A stretch of DNA of 64,000 nucleotides from Paenibacillus crassostreae (GTDB lineage: Bacteria > Bacillota > Bacilli > Paenibacillales > Paenibacillaceae): NCBI RefSeq assembly GCF_001857945.1, contig NZ_CP017770.1, positions 1,178,001 to 1,242,000 of the forward strand, written 5' to 3'. Positions 8,727 through 17,554 of this stretch are shown here, one piece after another. Numbering within the stretch: position 1 is the first letter of the stretch; every line of letters starts with the position of its first letter. Made by a program: the position numbers and the translations under genes. A model generated the notes under the pieces. That model was not told the origin of the DNA. It made no database searches and worked only from the letters and a program-made list of their open reading frames with translations.

Positions 8727-9548
8727 ATGCTAAAGTTAATTTCATGCGGTTATCATACCATCCACCATGAAGGAATTATAAGAAATCGTCCGAAAGGTTC
8801 TGGTCATTATACTTTTGTATTTTTTAATAGTAATGCAGAGGTAAAATTAAATGACCACACGTTGATCGTCGAAAAGAATACATTTGTCTTTTTTCAACCT
8901 GATACCCCGCATGCTTACTGTGAAATAAAGAGTCCTTTCATTAATGATTGGTTTCATTGTTATGGCGAAAATATGAATGAATTTCTTACAGAATTAAACT
9001 TCCCTCTGGATACTCCCATTGAAGCATCTGATCCGCTACTGATTTCTAGGTACATCATGGAACTACAGAATATTAACCGGTTTAACGGATCGTTGCGTGA
9101 GCGTATTATAGACTGCGATCTTCGGTCCTTTTTCATGAAATTAAGTGATTTGCGGGAACGAACGGCTCCTCATCAACTGAATCGTTATTACATCCGATTT
9201 AACGAATTACGTAGTGAACTCTATCGTTCTCCTCTCCAGAACGTTTCTGTGACTGAACTGGCTGCACGGTTAAGTTTGAGTAAATCTTATTTCCAACATA
9301 TCTATAAGCAGTTATTTGGTTGTTCCGTAATGACGGATATGATAAGCGGGAGGCTTGAGCATGCGAAATATCTTTTGGATCACAGCGAGATGTCAGTAAG
9401 TCAAATTGCTAGTACCTGTGGTTACGAAAATGACACTCACTTCATGCGCCAATTCAAAAAGTTTGTTGGCATTTCACCAAGGCAATATCGATTTAGAAGT
9501 GAGGATTTATCTACTGTAGAAGATAAACAACCGTTTCCCACTGGATAA
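8727..9548 (+). CDS. AraC-family transcriptional regulator
   Basis: 273 residues. The N-terminal half is a cupin-type sensor (NTFVFFQPDTPHAYCEIKSP around residues 50-70), and the C-terminal 100 residues are two AraC helix-turn-helix motifs: VSVTELAARLSLSKSYFQHI and then MSVSQIASTCGYENDTHFMR, followed by the family signature FKKFVGISPRQYR. It should bind a sugar or oligosaccharide ligand and activate transcription. It is divergent from the DUF2264-GH88 operon, which is the likely target. Start ATG 8727 is supported by AGGAGTGTG eight bases upstream. Confidence 0.93.
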   Translation: MLKLISCGYHTIHHEGIIRNRPKGSGHYTFVFFNSNAEVKLNDHTLIVEKNTFVFFQPDTPHAYCEIKSPFINDWFHCYGENMNEFLTELNFPLDTPIEASDPLLISRYIMELQNINRFNGSLRERIIDCDLRSFFMKLSDLRERTAPHQLNRYYIRFNELRSELYRSPLQNVSVTELAARLSLSKSYFQHIYKQLFGCSVMTDMISGRLEHAKYLLDHSEMSVSQIASTCGYENDTHFMRQFKKFVGISPRQYRFRSEDLSTVEDKQPFPTG

Positions 9549-9562
9549 ATGGTGAACGGTTG
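9528..9562 (+). terminator. Terminator of the AraC gene, overlapping its stop codon
   Basis: CAACCGTT pairs with AACGGTTG, with additional CCCA/TGGTG pairing inside, and TTTTTC follows about 15 nt later. The hairpin straddles the TAA of the regulator gene. Moderate quality. Confidence 0.55.
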
Positions 9563-10372
9563 CTTAGAGCGTACTTTTTCTATCTACTTGATAGCGAAAT
9601 GTATCGATGTCCCTGTCAAGTAGATTTTCTAAACTCTATTCCTCTCTTCTTAACGAATCAGCGATACTTACTTTGCTTAACCTATACATCGGTGCAAATG
9701 TTGCTAAGACGGTCGTAAAGCTGCATTTTAAAGAAGTTGGAGGCTGTGACCTCCAAAGAAGCAGTTAATAAGGTGAGAAGAATAGGCTCCTTCGCAGACC
9801 GATTGGTCAATCGATTGCTTCAGGCAATGATCCTTTTTCTATCCATGGTTCAGTCTACTTCCACACTTATCAACTAATGTGTTGTTTGGTAGAGCCTAGG
9901 GGATGAGGTCGATGTCGCGGAGTTGATTTCATTATGAGGGACAAAACGGGCAGATTCTCGGAAATCCAAGTCAAATCTCTTCGGGGAACCTGTTACGTTT
10001 TGCTCAAAAAAGCAAGCCTGAATAAGGGATTAACATTTCAAACAAAATTACGACATCCTGGGGATTTCGAAGAGAGCATCAAAGACTTTTTTCCTTCCCC
10101 GGCAGAATCCGAAGGCTTTTAAGAGGCCCCTGCCATTGGCACGTCGAATCTGCCCGCACGAGCCCAACTGCGCGGCAATCTTACCCTACAGCGGACCAAC
10201 TCCCACCCTCCCCCTACGGGGCAAATTTCCGCGCCCAACAAGCGGCTAATGCCAAAACTTTCGCCCTACTTATGATACGGTTCCCCTTGATTAATCTTCG
10301 CTGTAAACAATTTTGTAGTAAACAACTCGTCCCACATCACAAACCGCACCTTTTCCTGACATCGTTTCGTGT
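9563..10372. other. Long gap without a convincing gene
   Basis: About 810 bp. A direct repeat related to CTACTTGATAG / CAAGTAGAT occurs near 9584-9624. A 62-codon plus frame at 9934-10122 has no ribosome site and no recognisable content. The segment 10120-10260 is markedly more GC-rich than its surroundings. Immediately beyond the sigK fragment, a 37-codon minus frame (about 10258-10371, containing VRFVMWDELFTTKLFTAKIN) looks protein-like but is not recognised. Overall it resembles decayed DNA. Confidence 0.45.
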
Positions 10373-10582
10373 TCACAATGTCTTAACGATATGCGCTACC
10401 AACCGCAAGTTATGTTCAATAAGCATATTACGTGCGTAGCCGTCCCCTTCGGCCATTAATTGTAAGTATTTGCTCTCATCCTTTTCGGATAGTGGCTGGG
10501 GAAAGGCATTATTCTTGACGTACGAGACCAGTAGTGTTAGCTGTTTAACAAACAGCGCAATCGCTGAGATCAATCCAGGCAT
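10373..10582 (-). pseudogene. sigK: sigK N-terminal fragment (sporulation sigma factor K)
   Basis: From ATG 10582 the frame encodes a SigK start: [20 protein letters not shown], then [26 protein letters not shown], which is the hallmark N-terminal region of sigma-K (pro-sequence, region 1.2/2.1). It breaks off after HIVK, where intact SigK continues with KFxNTGED..DLISIG; here TL-stop follows. Only about 69 of roughly 235 residues remain and no C-terminal part is present in the window. In several spore formers sigK is split by an excisable skin element, with the two halves far apart; alternatively this is a decayed duplicate. No recombinase gene is visible. Identity is certain from the motif; status is inference. 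Confidence 0.8.
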
Positions 10583-10627
10583 TGAACCGAACACCCCCAA
10601 GTTGGTTTCCATTAGACAGGAAGCCAC

Positions 10628-11138
10628 TGGCCCCCGATCTAGACGAACATTGAAGTCTGTTCTTTAGTCTATGTGGGCGACGGCCTAGAAGTGCATGTAC
10701 GGGAAAACGAGGATATAAAATAAAGCGCCAGGTGTAGTGGCGGCTTTTGAAAAGAATTACAATATATGATCATCAGTCCAAATATCGTGTGTCATAAATC
10801 CATAGTCTATTTCTTGACTTAATCATCTCATTCAATATATTCAAATTAATAACTATCTCTTCCAAACTATTGGGTACTATAAGGGACATGATATTATATC
10901 CGTCAGCAGCATCGTTATTAATCAATTACTCCTATTGGTCTGCGGGAGTTCTGAAGTCTTTTTAAAGTTCTAATACCATTTCATTTCACTAAATCCTTTA
11001 TGTAACAAAAGATAACATCATTGATATAAAATCCAATTAATTTTAATAATAATTCCATTATATAGCATGAAATCTAACATAATACTCTTTGACAAACTCT
11101 ATAACTCTATGATAAGTTAGGTTATATTACATAGAGGA
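10628..11138. other. Gap with promoter of the amidase gene
   Basis: AT-rich. A short plus frame ending at about 10721 (VYVGDGLEVHVRENEDIK) looks like the tail of a lost gene. Near the amidase, TTGACA at 11089-11094 is a good -35 but no -10 sits at 16-18 nt, so the promoter assignment is tentative. Confidence 0.4.
10722..10748 (+). terminator. Weak terminator-like hairpin
   Basis: AAAGCGCC and GGCGGCTTTT form a bulged stem followed by a short T-run, just after the gene-tail-like frame that ends near 10721. Low quality. Confidence 0.3.
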
Positions 11139-11150
11139 GTGATAGAAACA

Positions 11151-13100
11151 ATGAAGAAGAAAATAATGATGCGAACAATTAGCAGTGTACTGACCAGCAT
11201 ACTTATGCTTGCACCACTGGCAACGCCCATTCATGCAGCTAACGCCACAACTAGTCAAAGCACCGAGATAACCTCATTCCTCGCACAGGACTGGACTCCG
11301 AAAGACTTTATCACTTCTTCAAACGGAAAAAGTGTCGTAACATCCACCGAATTCGTCAATCTGTTGAACACTGCTGCCGATGCCGCAGGTTATGATCAAG
11401 ATATAGCATATAAATCGGGAGATGTAGTCACACGCGAAACAGCTGCCGTCTTGCTCGATCAAATTATTGATGTGCCTTATTCACAGAATCTCGCATATAA
11501 TGACGTAAAATCAAGCTCTTATCTACCCTCTATTGAAGTCATTTCCACCTCTGGTCTTATAAAAGGATTTTCTGATAGTAGGTATGGCTATGAGCAAACA
11601 CTAACCAAAACGGATGCAGCCGTTATCGCATATCGCCTCTATCAGTATCTGCAACCATTCAATCCTGTAGAAGCTTCGATCACCTCAATCCAGAGCGCAA
11701 TGGAAACCGGCAGATTGACTTCGGAAGAACTCGTCCAACTTTATCTCGATCGAATCGAGCAATACGACGATAATGGACCGAAACTCAATTCTATAATCAA
11801 AGTGAATGATCAAGCCATATCACTAGCGAAGGAGCTGGATGCTGAACGCAGTGATCAAGGATCTCGTGGTCCTCTACATGGCATTCCTATCATATTGAAA
11901 GATAACTTCGATACCGCAGATATGCCAACTACTGGCGGATCACTAGCACTTAAGGATAGTGTACCGGCAGACGACGCTTACCAAGTCAAGAAGCTGAGAG
12001 AAGCCGGGGCTATCATTTTGGCCAAAGCGAATTTACATGAGTTTGCTTTTGGCTATACTACAACAAGCTCGATCAGTGGGCAGACTCTTAACCCATATAA
12101 TCTGACAAGAGTGCCGGGCGGTTCTAGTGGCGGTACAGGTGCTTCGATAGCAGCGAGCTTTGCTACTGTTGGCATGGGCTCCGACACCGGTGGTTCGATT
12201 CGTGTACCTTCCTCCTTCAACAATCTGGTCGGCATACGTCCTACCATCGGATTGTCGAGCCGAGATGGCATTATGCCACTAGCTTTAACCCAAGATACAG
12301 GAGGTCCTATCGCTAGAACTGTAGCAGATGCCGCAGCAGTACTCGACGCAACAGTAGGTTATGATCCTAATGATGTGACGACAGCAAGTAGCATAGGCAA
12401 TATCCCAGATTCTTATCTCGACTATCTTGATTCGGAAGGACTTAAAGGTGCAAGAATTGGCATTGTTCGCGATGTATTCGGTACGGATAGCGAGATCAAT
12501 ACCGTGATGACGAATGCTATTCAAGAGTTGAAACAAGGTGGAGCAACGCTCATCGACAATGTTTCAATTCCGAACTTTACGCAAATCAATAGTTTTGGAA
12601 GCTTGAGTGCTTGGGAATTCAAGTTCCAATTCAACGACTATTTGACAACGCTTGGTGATAACCGTCCATACAGTACATTATCCGATATTATTACTACCGG
12701 ATTGTTCGACCCTTCCATTGCGCAGCAATTGAAAGATCGGAACAATATAGGATCACTGGAAGATGAGACATATAAAGATATTGTGCTATATCGTACCCGT
12801 CTGGCACAGCAAGCGATTCTGAAAATGATGGCGGACAACGACCTTGACGCCCTGATCTTCCCAACATCAGCCAAACAAATTGTGAAAATTGACGGAGACC
12901 AAACCATTGGCGACGGCTTTAAACTCAGCTCATTCACAGGGTATCCAACTGTAACGGTTCCGGCAGGATTTACAACCGATAACATGCCTGTAGGCATGGA
13001 CTTCATCGGCCGTCCGTTCAGCGAACCGACTTTGATCAAACTTGCTTACTCTTTCGAGCAAAGTACGCAGCATCGCCGCACTCCTGTACTAACGCCATAA
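11151..13100 (+). CDS. Secreted amidase-signature enzyme with N-terminal S-layer-like region
   Basis: 649 residues from ATG 11151 (ribosome site GAGGAGTG). A signal peptide ends near ATPIHA-AN (residue 29). Residues about 40-170 resemble S-layer homology repeats (YNDVKSSSYLPSIEVISTSG, then GLIKGFSDSRYGYEQTLTKT), which attach proteins to cell-wall polymers. The rest is the amidase-signature domain with its Ser-cisSer-Lys triad: Lys about 250 in IPIILKDN, cis-Ser about 326 in GGSSGG, nucleophile Ser about 349 in GSDTGGSIRVP. Such enzymes hydrolyse amide bonds; the substrate here is unknown. The combination suggests a surface-bound amidase. The gene stands alone, ended by a strong terminator. 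Confidence 0.88.
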   Translation: MKKKIMMRTISSVLTSILMLAPLATPIHAANATTSQSTEITSFLAQDWTPKDFITSSNGKSVVTSTEFVNLLNTAADAAGYDQDIAYKSGDVVTRETAAVLLDQIIDVPYSQNLAYNDVKSSSYLPSIEVISTSGLIKGFSDSRYGYEQTLTKTDAAVIAYRLYQYLQPFNPVEASITSIQSAMETGRLTSEELVQLYLDRIEQYDDNGPKLNSIIKVNDQAISLAKELDAERSDQGSRGPLHGIPIILKDNFDTADMPTTGGSLALKDSVPADDAYQVKKLREAGAIILAKANLHEFAFGYTTTSSISGQTLNPYNLTRVPGGSSGGTGASIAASFATVGMGSDTGGSIRVPSSFNNLVGIRPTIGLSSRDGIMPLALTQDTGGPIARTVADAAAVLDATVGYDPNDVTTASSIGNIPDSYLDYLDSEGLKGARIGIVRDVFGTDSEINTVMTNAIQELKQGGATLIDNVSIPNFTQINSFGSLSAWEFKFQFNDYLTTLGDNRPYSTLSDIITTGLFDPSIAQQLKDRNNIGSLEDETYKDIVLYRTRLAQQAILKMMADNDLDALIFPTSAKQIVKIDGDQTIGDGFKLSSFTGYPTVTVPAGFTTDNMPVGMDFIGRPFSEPTLIKLAYSFEQSTQHRRTPVLTP

Positions 13101-13120
13101 CAGCCTCCGATACAATAACC

Positions 13121-13160
13121 AATAAAACCCTGAGGAACTTAAACTCCTCAGGGTTTTATT
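13121..13160. terminator. Strong bidirectional terminator
   Basis: A perfect 16-bp stem (arms AATAAAACCCTGAGGA and its complement) with loop ACTTAAAC. The arms supply T-rich ends on both strands. It lies 20 bp after the amidase stop. Confidence 0.9.
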
Positions 13161-13373
13161 GCGATACATAGTATTAATTTCCTCGTACTCACGATTGATA
13201 TGGTTCCTTGTTAAACACTCCATGTAAAAAAAGTGGAATTCAATTCCCGGTCAATTTTGAAGTAACTCAAATCATTTTGTGATCAAAACCCGGTCTTCAA
13301 GGTTTGAGAGACTTGTCACCGATCCTTCGGGTGTACTGACAGGAAGGCCGCCGCATGCCGAATAGCGTTAAAA

Positions 13374-13407
13374 AACCGTTCAACGATCTTTGTGATCGTG
13401 AACGGTT
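13374..13407 (-). terminator. Terminator of the GH43 gene
   Basis: On the minus strand AACCGTTCACGATC, loop ACAAA, GATCGTTGAACGGTT, followed by TTTTTT. It starts 22 bp after the GH43 stop codon. The interval between this and the amidase terminator holds no gene. Confidence 0.85.
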
Positions 13408-13428
13408 CAGAATTATTTTGCAAATTTT

Positions 13429-14415
13429 TTATTCAGCATACGGATCTATCGTTTGAATTGTTCCGTCAGCATTATACTTTAGTTCCGTATATTTCACGCA
13501 ACGTTTGTGATTGACGCCATCAGACAGCGAACAGTCATGATAAAAGAGGTACCATTTATCTTCAAACTGGACGATGGAATGATGCGTGGTCCAGCCGATA
13601 ACAGGAGTAAGAATTGTCCCCTTGAATGTATACGGACCCTGCGGGTTCTTGCTAATTCCATAAACCAGCTTGTGTGTAGTCCCCGTCGAGTAAGATAGGT
13701 AGTAATATCCATTGTATTTATGTACCCATGGCCCTTCAAAATATCTCCGTTCCTCATCACCCGCAAGAATCGGATTGCCTTCTTCATCCACTATCGAAAT
13801 TTCAAACGGTTTGTCCTTAAATGACAACATATCCTCACTTAGCAATGCCACGAGTGGTCCTAACGCAGGCTTGTCTGCTGCGGGTCCCTCAGTTTGCGAC
13901 GAGTCGAAGCTGCCTGTCTGCCATTTTTCCAATTGCCCTCCCCAGAGACCACCGAAATACATATAAGCTTGGTCATCTTCATCAACAAACACGGCAGGGT
14001 CTATGCTATAACTGTCCTTGATATAATTTGGCTCCGGCTTAAACGGTCCTGCAGGTGAAGAAGCCGTTGCAACCCCAATTCGGAAGATTCCGTCTTGATC
14101 GCGTGCTGGAAAGAACAAATAGTATACATTGTTCTTGTAAGCAGCATCTGGCGCCCAAAGTTGGCTTGAAGCCCATGGAATATCACGCAAATGAAGAGCT
14201 TCTCCATGATCCACGACAGGAGAATCGAAATTCTCCATAGATAATACATGGTAATCCTCCATAGCATATTGGTCCCCATTATCGTTATCTGGCCCATCAT
14301 GATCGAGATCGTGTGAAGGATAGATATAGATTTTACCTTCAAATACATGAGCAGACGGATCGGCGGTAAAAATGTGGTTCACTAGTGGTTGGTTTGGTTT
14401 GGTGTATGGTTTCAT
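13429..14415 (-). CDS. GH43 family glycoside hydrolase
   Basis: 328 residues forming a five-bladed propeller of family GH43 (arabinofuranosidase/xylosidase type). The three conserved acidic residues are visible: base D19 in TADPSAHVF, pKa-modulating D139 in SIDPAVFVD, and acid E227 in YFEGPWVHKYNGYYYLSYS. No signal peptide, so it acts inside the cell on imported short oligosaccharides, most likely from arabinoxylan or arabinan, although substrate cannot be settled. A perfect CGCGAT inverted repeat and a catabolite-type site lie upstream. It is monocistronic with its own terminator. Confidence 0.92.
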   Translation of the reverse strand: MKPYTKPNQPLVNHIFTADPSAHVFEGKIYIYPSHDLDHDGPDNDNGDQYAMEDYHVLSMENFDSPVVDHGEALHLRDIPWASSQLWAPDAAYKNNVYYLFFPARDQDGIFRIGVATASSPAGPFKPEPNYIKDSYSIDPAVFVDEDDQAYMYFGGLWGGQLEKWQTGSFDSSQTEGPAADKPALGPLVALLSEDMLSFKDKPFEISIVDEEGNPILAGDEERRYFEGPWVHKYNGYYYLSYSTGTTHKLVYGISKNPQGPYTFKGTILTPVIGWTTHHSIVQFEDKWYLFYHDCSLSDGVNHKRCVKYTELKYNADGTIQTIDPYAE

Positions 14416-14449
14416 AGTATACTCCTTTTTAGCTTATTTGCATGTTACC

Positions 14450-14464
14450 CGCGATAGGATCGCG
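14450..14464. promoter_or_regulatory. Inverted repeat upstream of the GH43 gene
   Basis: CGCGAT-AGG-ATCGCG, a perfect 6-bp inverted repeat with 3-nt spacer, about 35 bp before the GH43 start. Its size suits a dimeric repressor or activator operator. Confidence 0.4.
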
Positions 14465-14475
14465 ATAAATATTTA

Positions 14476-14489
14476 TGCAATCGCTTACA
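14476..14489. promoter_or_regulatory. cre-like site upstream of the GH43 gene
   Basis: On the minus strand TGTAAGCGATTGCA fits the cre consensus with one deviation. It is 61 bp upstream of the GH43 start, a sensible place for catabolite repression. Confidence 0.45.
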
Positions 14490-14559
14490 TATCTTGCTTC
14501 TATTTTACACTATCCTACTCTCCTCTCCAATACTCATACTAAAGAACTTACTCTAATAA

Positions 14560-16158
14560 TTATAGATAAAAGCCTATCAAATCTCGGAGCCATGAGATGA
14601 CGAAGTCTTTGTCACGATGAAGTGGATGGATTCGCTCCCAAATTTCTTCATAATACCCTTGAAAAGCGCCTACTATTGTAGTCTCAGTAATAGCAAGTAA
14701 CTCTACATGATCTCTATCGTAATTTCGTGGCATAACGCCGATTAGAACGGTATGATCCCCTTTAATATCCCATTCGGTATTACCGATTAACTGAGATTGA
14801 CTGTCACTGATGAGAGCGATTTCGAAGCTATCATAATCTTCCAACAACCCTATCATATGATTAAGGTGGTTAGCGATATCCTCTCCCTCGGGATAATAGT
14901 ATGGATTCTTGTCGTACCTACCAAGTTTCACAAGACGCTCAAATATACTCATAGGGTAGATATGACGCATTCGATAATGTCCGATGTCTCGATAGAATGA
15001 TTGAAGACTATCCTCAATTCTCCTCAAATGAACCAGTCGTATCTCATCGTCGACAATTGACACTTGGATGTATTTCTTAATGATGTCCAGTGGTAAGGTC
15101 AAAAAAGACAGATCCTGCATATACAGCAGATGATTGCCTGACTTTCGATCCTTCATCGAATTTAGCTCGAAGAATTCCTCAATTTCAAGACGTCGTAAGA
15201 GCGGTTCAACATTCGCGAATAACTGTCCCGTATAACCTGCTATCACATCCACCGCATCTATTCCATCAAGATAGATACCAGAATCGATCTCTGTATGATT
15301 GCCTGCGGCAAATCCGAGTATTGCACCCTTTCCCTTCACCACCATCATTTCAAAAGGGGGATTATTCAGTCCATACTTGCCAAAATGGTACAAGAAGTAG
15401 CTTCCAGGGTAGTTCGTCCAATCGAGTATTTCTTCAACTAATCGGAATGAACGATTGACATTCTTGGTCAAGCGACTAACGTGCTTAACCGTCCATCCAC
15501 TATTCAATGCTTGAACAACTGTCTCGTACCAGTATCTGCGAAGCTCTGGATAACCTTCGAATAAATCCCGCTCGCTTTGAAAAGTGAGGAGTAGTTCTCC
15601 AGATTTCTCTATTGACGAATCCTCTAATGCTTCCTTCAACATGGCGATTGCAGCCTTCAGAATGCCTTCCCTTCCTTGGATAACTTTGGGAATATGCTCC
15701 GTCGGGAAAGTGAATTTCTCACTCGTGGGTGGCAGTGACTCTGCAGTACCACGAATATGAAGTTCATCCGTATCTGACGTATGTTTCCTTTTACCAGTTG
15801 GTCGATAGGAGTTTCCATTCGCAAGTCCTAGCGATAATGAATACACCTGTGACCGATGTAGGAGTTCTTGGACAACTTCATGAACAGGTCGATCCCGTTC
15901 CTTAGATTCCTGGTCATTGCTAGCGAAATCAAGGATAGCAATAAGTTGCGCTTCCCGATATGCTTTATCTAATCCTTCGCAAAGTGCTTCTGTCATTCGT
16001 TCAGCATACCCAGAGTTTAGTGCGGGGGTTCGTTCACCACGAATCCATCTTCTAACATAGGATGAATCTACCATCAGGGTCCTCCCAAGTTTGGCCGCTG
16101 ACCATTCACGAATGGCAAGAAGCTCCGCCAAACAATCTCCGAAAGTTATGTTCTTCAT
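14560..16158 (-). CDS. Large HTH-containing regulator of unknown ligand
   Basis: 532 residues. Residues 1-60 form an XRE-like helix-turn-helix (LAIREWSAAKLGRTLMVDSS followed by YVRRWIRGERTPALN). The remaining 470 residues are not recognised: they contain no membrane segment, no ATPase motif and no known enzyme signature, only a moderately acidic alpha/beta-looking sequence. Start ATG 16158 is preceded by GGGGGGAAG. It is read in the same direction as GH43, 144 bp upstream of it and divergent from the propeller-lipoprotein gene at 16310, so either could be a target. Similar long HTH proteins seem frequent in Paenibacillus; function is not inferred further. Confidence 0.65.
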   Translation of the reverse strand: MKNITFGDCLAELLAIREWSAAKLGRTLMVDSSYVRRWIRGERTPALNSGYAERMTEALCEGLDKAYREAQLIAILDFASNDQESKERDRPVHEVVQELLHRSQVYSLSLGLANGNSYRPTGKRKHTSDTDELHIRGTAESLPPTSEKFTFPTEHIPKVIQGREGILKAAIAMLKEALEDSSIEKSGELLLTFQSERDLFEGYPELRRYWYETVVQALNSGWTVKHVSRLTKNVNRSFRLVEEILDWTNYPGSYFLYHFGKYGLNNPPFEMMVVKGKGAILGFAAGNHTEIDSGIYLDGIDAVDVIAGYTGQLFANVEPLLRRLEIEEFFELNSMKDRKSGNHLLYMQDLSFLTLPLDIIKKYIQVSIVDDEIRLVHLRRIEDSLQSFYRDIGHYRMRHIYPMSIFERLVKLGRYDKNPYYYPEGEDIANHLNHMIGLLEDYDSFEIALISDSQSQLIGNTEWDIKGDHTVLIGVMPRNYDRDHVELLAITETTIVGAFQGYYEEIWERIHPLHRDKDFVISWLRDLIGFYL

Positions 16159-16309
16159 CTAACTTCCCCCCTTCTATTGATCATATCATAGCTACTGAAT
16201 AAGTAATGATTGACCGGGTCACAATTGTCCTGTCCTGATTATACTACGATAAATTTCTGTTATGCTGTCTTCAAGATACTATTCAGTACGAAAAGGGGAG
16301 AATGTGAAA

Positions 16310-17554
16310 ATGGGTGTAAGAATTCAGAATACATGTTTATTATTAAGCCTTCTTATGGTCGCGTGTCTTACTCTAAGCGGTTGTGCAAATAATAGAATCG
16401 GTAATAAAGAAGAAGTTTCCATGTTCCGAGCGGATCTGCAGCACAGTGGTATGTATGCTTCCAAAGGTCCAGATCAGTTCAACGGAGTGAAATGGAAATT
16501 CAAGACAGAGGGTCCTGTTCGTTCCTCACCTGTAATACTCGATGGAATCCTATACATAGGCAGCGATGACCAATCGGTATATGCCATAGAGGAAGAGTCA
16601 GGGACTCAGAAATGGTCTTATAAGACAAGAGGTGCTATTAAATCGTCCCCTGCCATTGCGGAAGAAACTGTATATGTCTACAGTGATGACGGTACTATCT
16701 ATGCGCTACATCTGGCAGACGGCACAATGAAATGGAGCTATGATACCGAAGTGAAGGATGAGATTCGAGATAAAGTCGACTATTGGAAGTCATCCCCAGC
16801 AATTGCCGACGGTGTATTGTACATTGGAGGTGGTAACAATACGTTCTTTGCCATCGATACTGCCACTGGGACGTTATTGTGGAAGAAATCAGCAGCTTTA
16901 AACGACTACACATGTGAATCATGTCCTCCCCCATTTCTTCATTCATCTCCAGCTGTTTATGACGGAGTTGTATTTGTAGGAGTCGCGGGATATGACGTGG
17001 GCAAGCAGGTGGAGCCTGGAACCGTCATTGCGTTTGACAAGGAGAGTGGAGAACAGTTGTGGATATCTGACATACTAAACGGCGCGGTAGATTCCTCACC
17101 CGTTGTCGATGACAAGGCAATTTATGTTGGTATGCGAAATGGTGGGCTTCAGTCACTGGATCGAAAAACCGGCAAATCCATATGGAAAACCAATTCAATT
17201 CCGTATATATTAGCTTCCCCGGCACTTGATCAACAGACGAAGACCTTATACAGTGGCAGTTCGGATTCACATGAGTTGGCAGCAATAGATGCAGAGACAG
17301 GTGAGAAGAAATGGTCTTTTAAGACGGAAGGACCTATTCACTCTTCACCTGCTACAGATGGAGCAACCATATATGGCGCAGGCGGAAATCACAACTCTGA
17401 CAAGAATCTCGGTGTAATCTATGCTCTAGACGCAATTACTGGTGAAGAGAAATGGACGTTCAGAACAGACGCGAACATCTACTCATCTCCTGCGCTAAAT
17501 AACGGCATTTTGTACATTGGTAGTGATGATGGGAATGTCTATGCGATTGAATAA
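16310..17554 (+). CDS. PQQ-type beta-propeller lipoprotein
   Basis: 414 residues from ATG 16310 (AAAGGGGAG upstream; longer starts lack support). Lipoprotein signal ending in TLSGC (Cys about residue 24). The rest is about eight repeats of the PQQ/BamB type blade, each with SSPA(I/V)..G..Y.GS and D..TG...W, for example VRSSPVILDGILYIGSDDQS and IYSSPALNNGILYIGSDDGN. Such propellers bind proteins or cell-wall ligands; the residues alone do not show PQQ binding or catalysis. It is anchored outside the membrane. Its end overlaps the start of the esterase lipoprotein gene, so the two are translationally coupled and likely work together. Confidence 0.85.
   Translation: MGVRIQNTCLLLSLLMVACLTLSGCANNRIGNKEEVSMFRADLQHSGMYASKGPDQFNGVKWKFKTEGPVRSSPVILDGILYIGSDDQSVYAIEEESGTQKWSYKTRGAIKSSPAIAEETVYVYSDDGTIYALHLADGTMKWSYDTEVKDEIRDKVDYWKSSPAIADGVLYIGGGNNTFFAIDTATGTLLWKKSAALNDYTCESCPPPFLHSSPAVYDGVVFVGVAGYDVGKQVEPGTVIAFDKESGEQLWISDILNGAVDSSPVVDDKAIYVGMRNGGLQSLDRKTGKSIWKTNSIPYILASPALDQQTKTLYSGSSDSHELAAIDAETGEKKWSFKTEGPIHSSPATDGATIYGAGGNHNSDKNLGVIYALDAITGEEKWTFRTDANIYSSPALNNGILYIGSDDGNVYAIE

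Noticed and set aside
9934-10122. A 62-codon plus-strand frame
   Set aside because: No ribosome site, no motif, and it lies in a stretch that looks decayed.
10373-10627. Longer start of the SigK fragment at 10627
   Set aside because: SigK proteins begin close to the hydrophobic [11 protein letters not shown] stretch; the 15 extra residues have no counterpart and no ribosome site.
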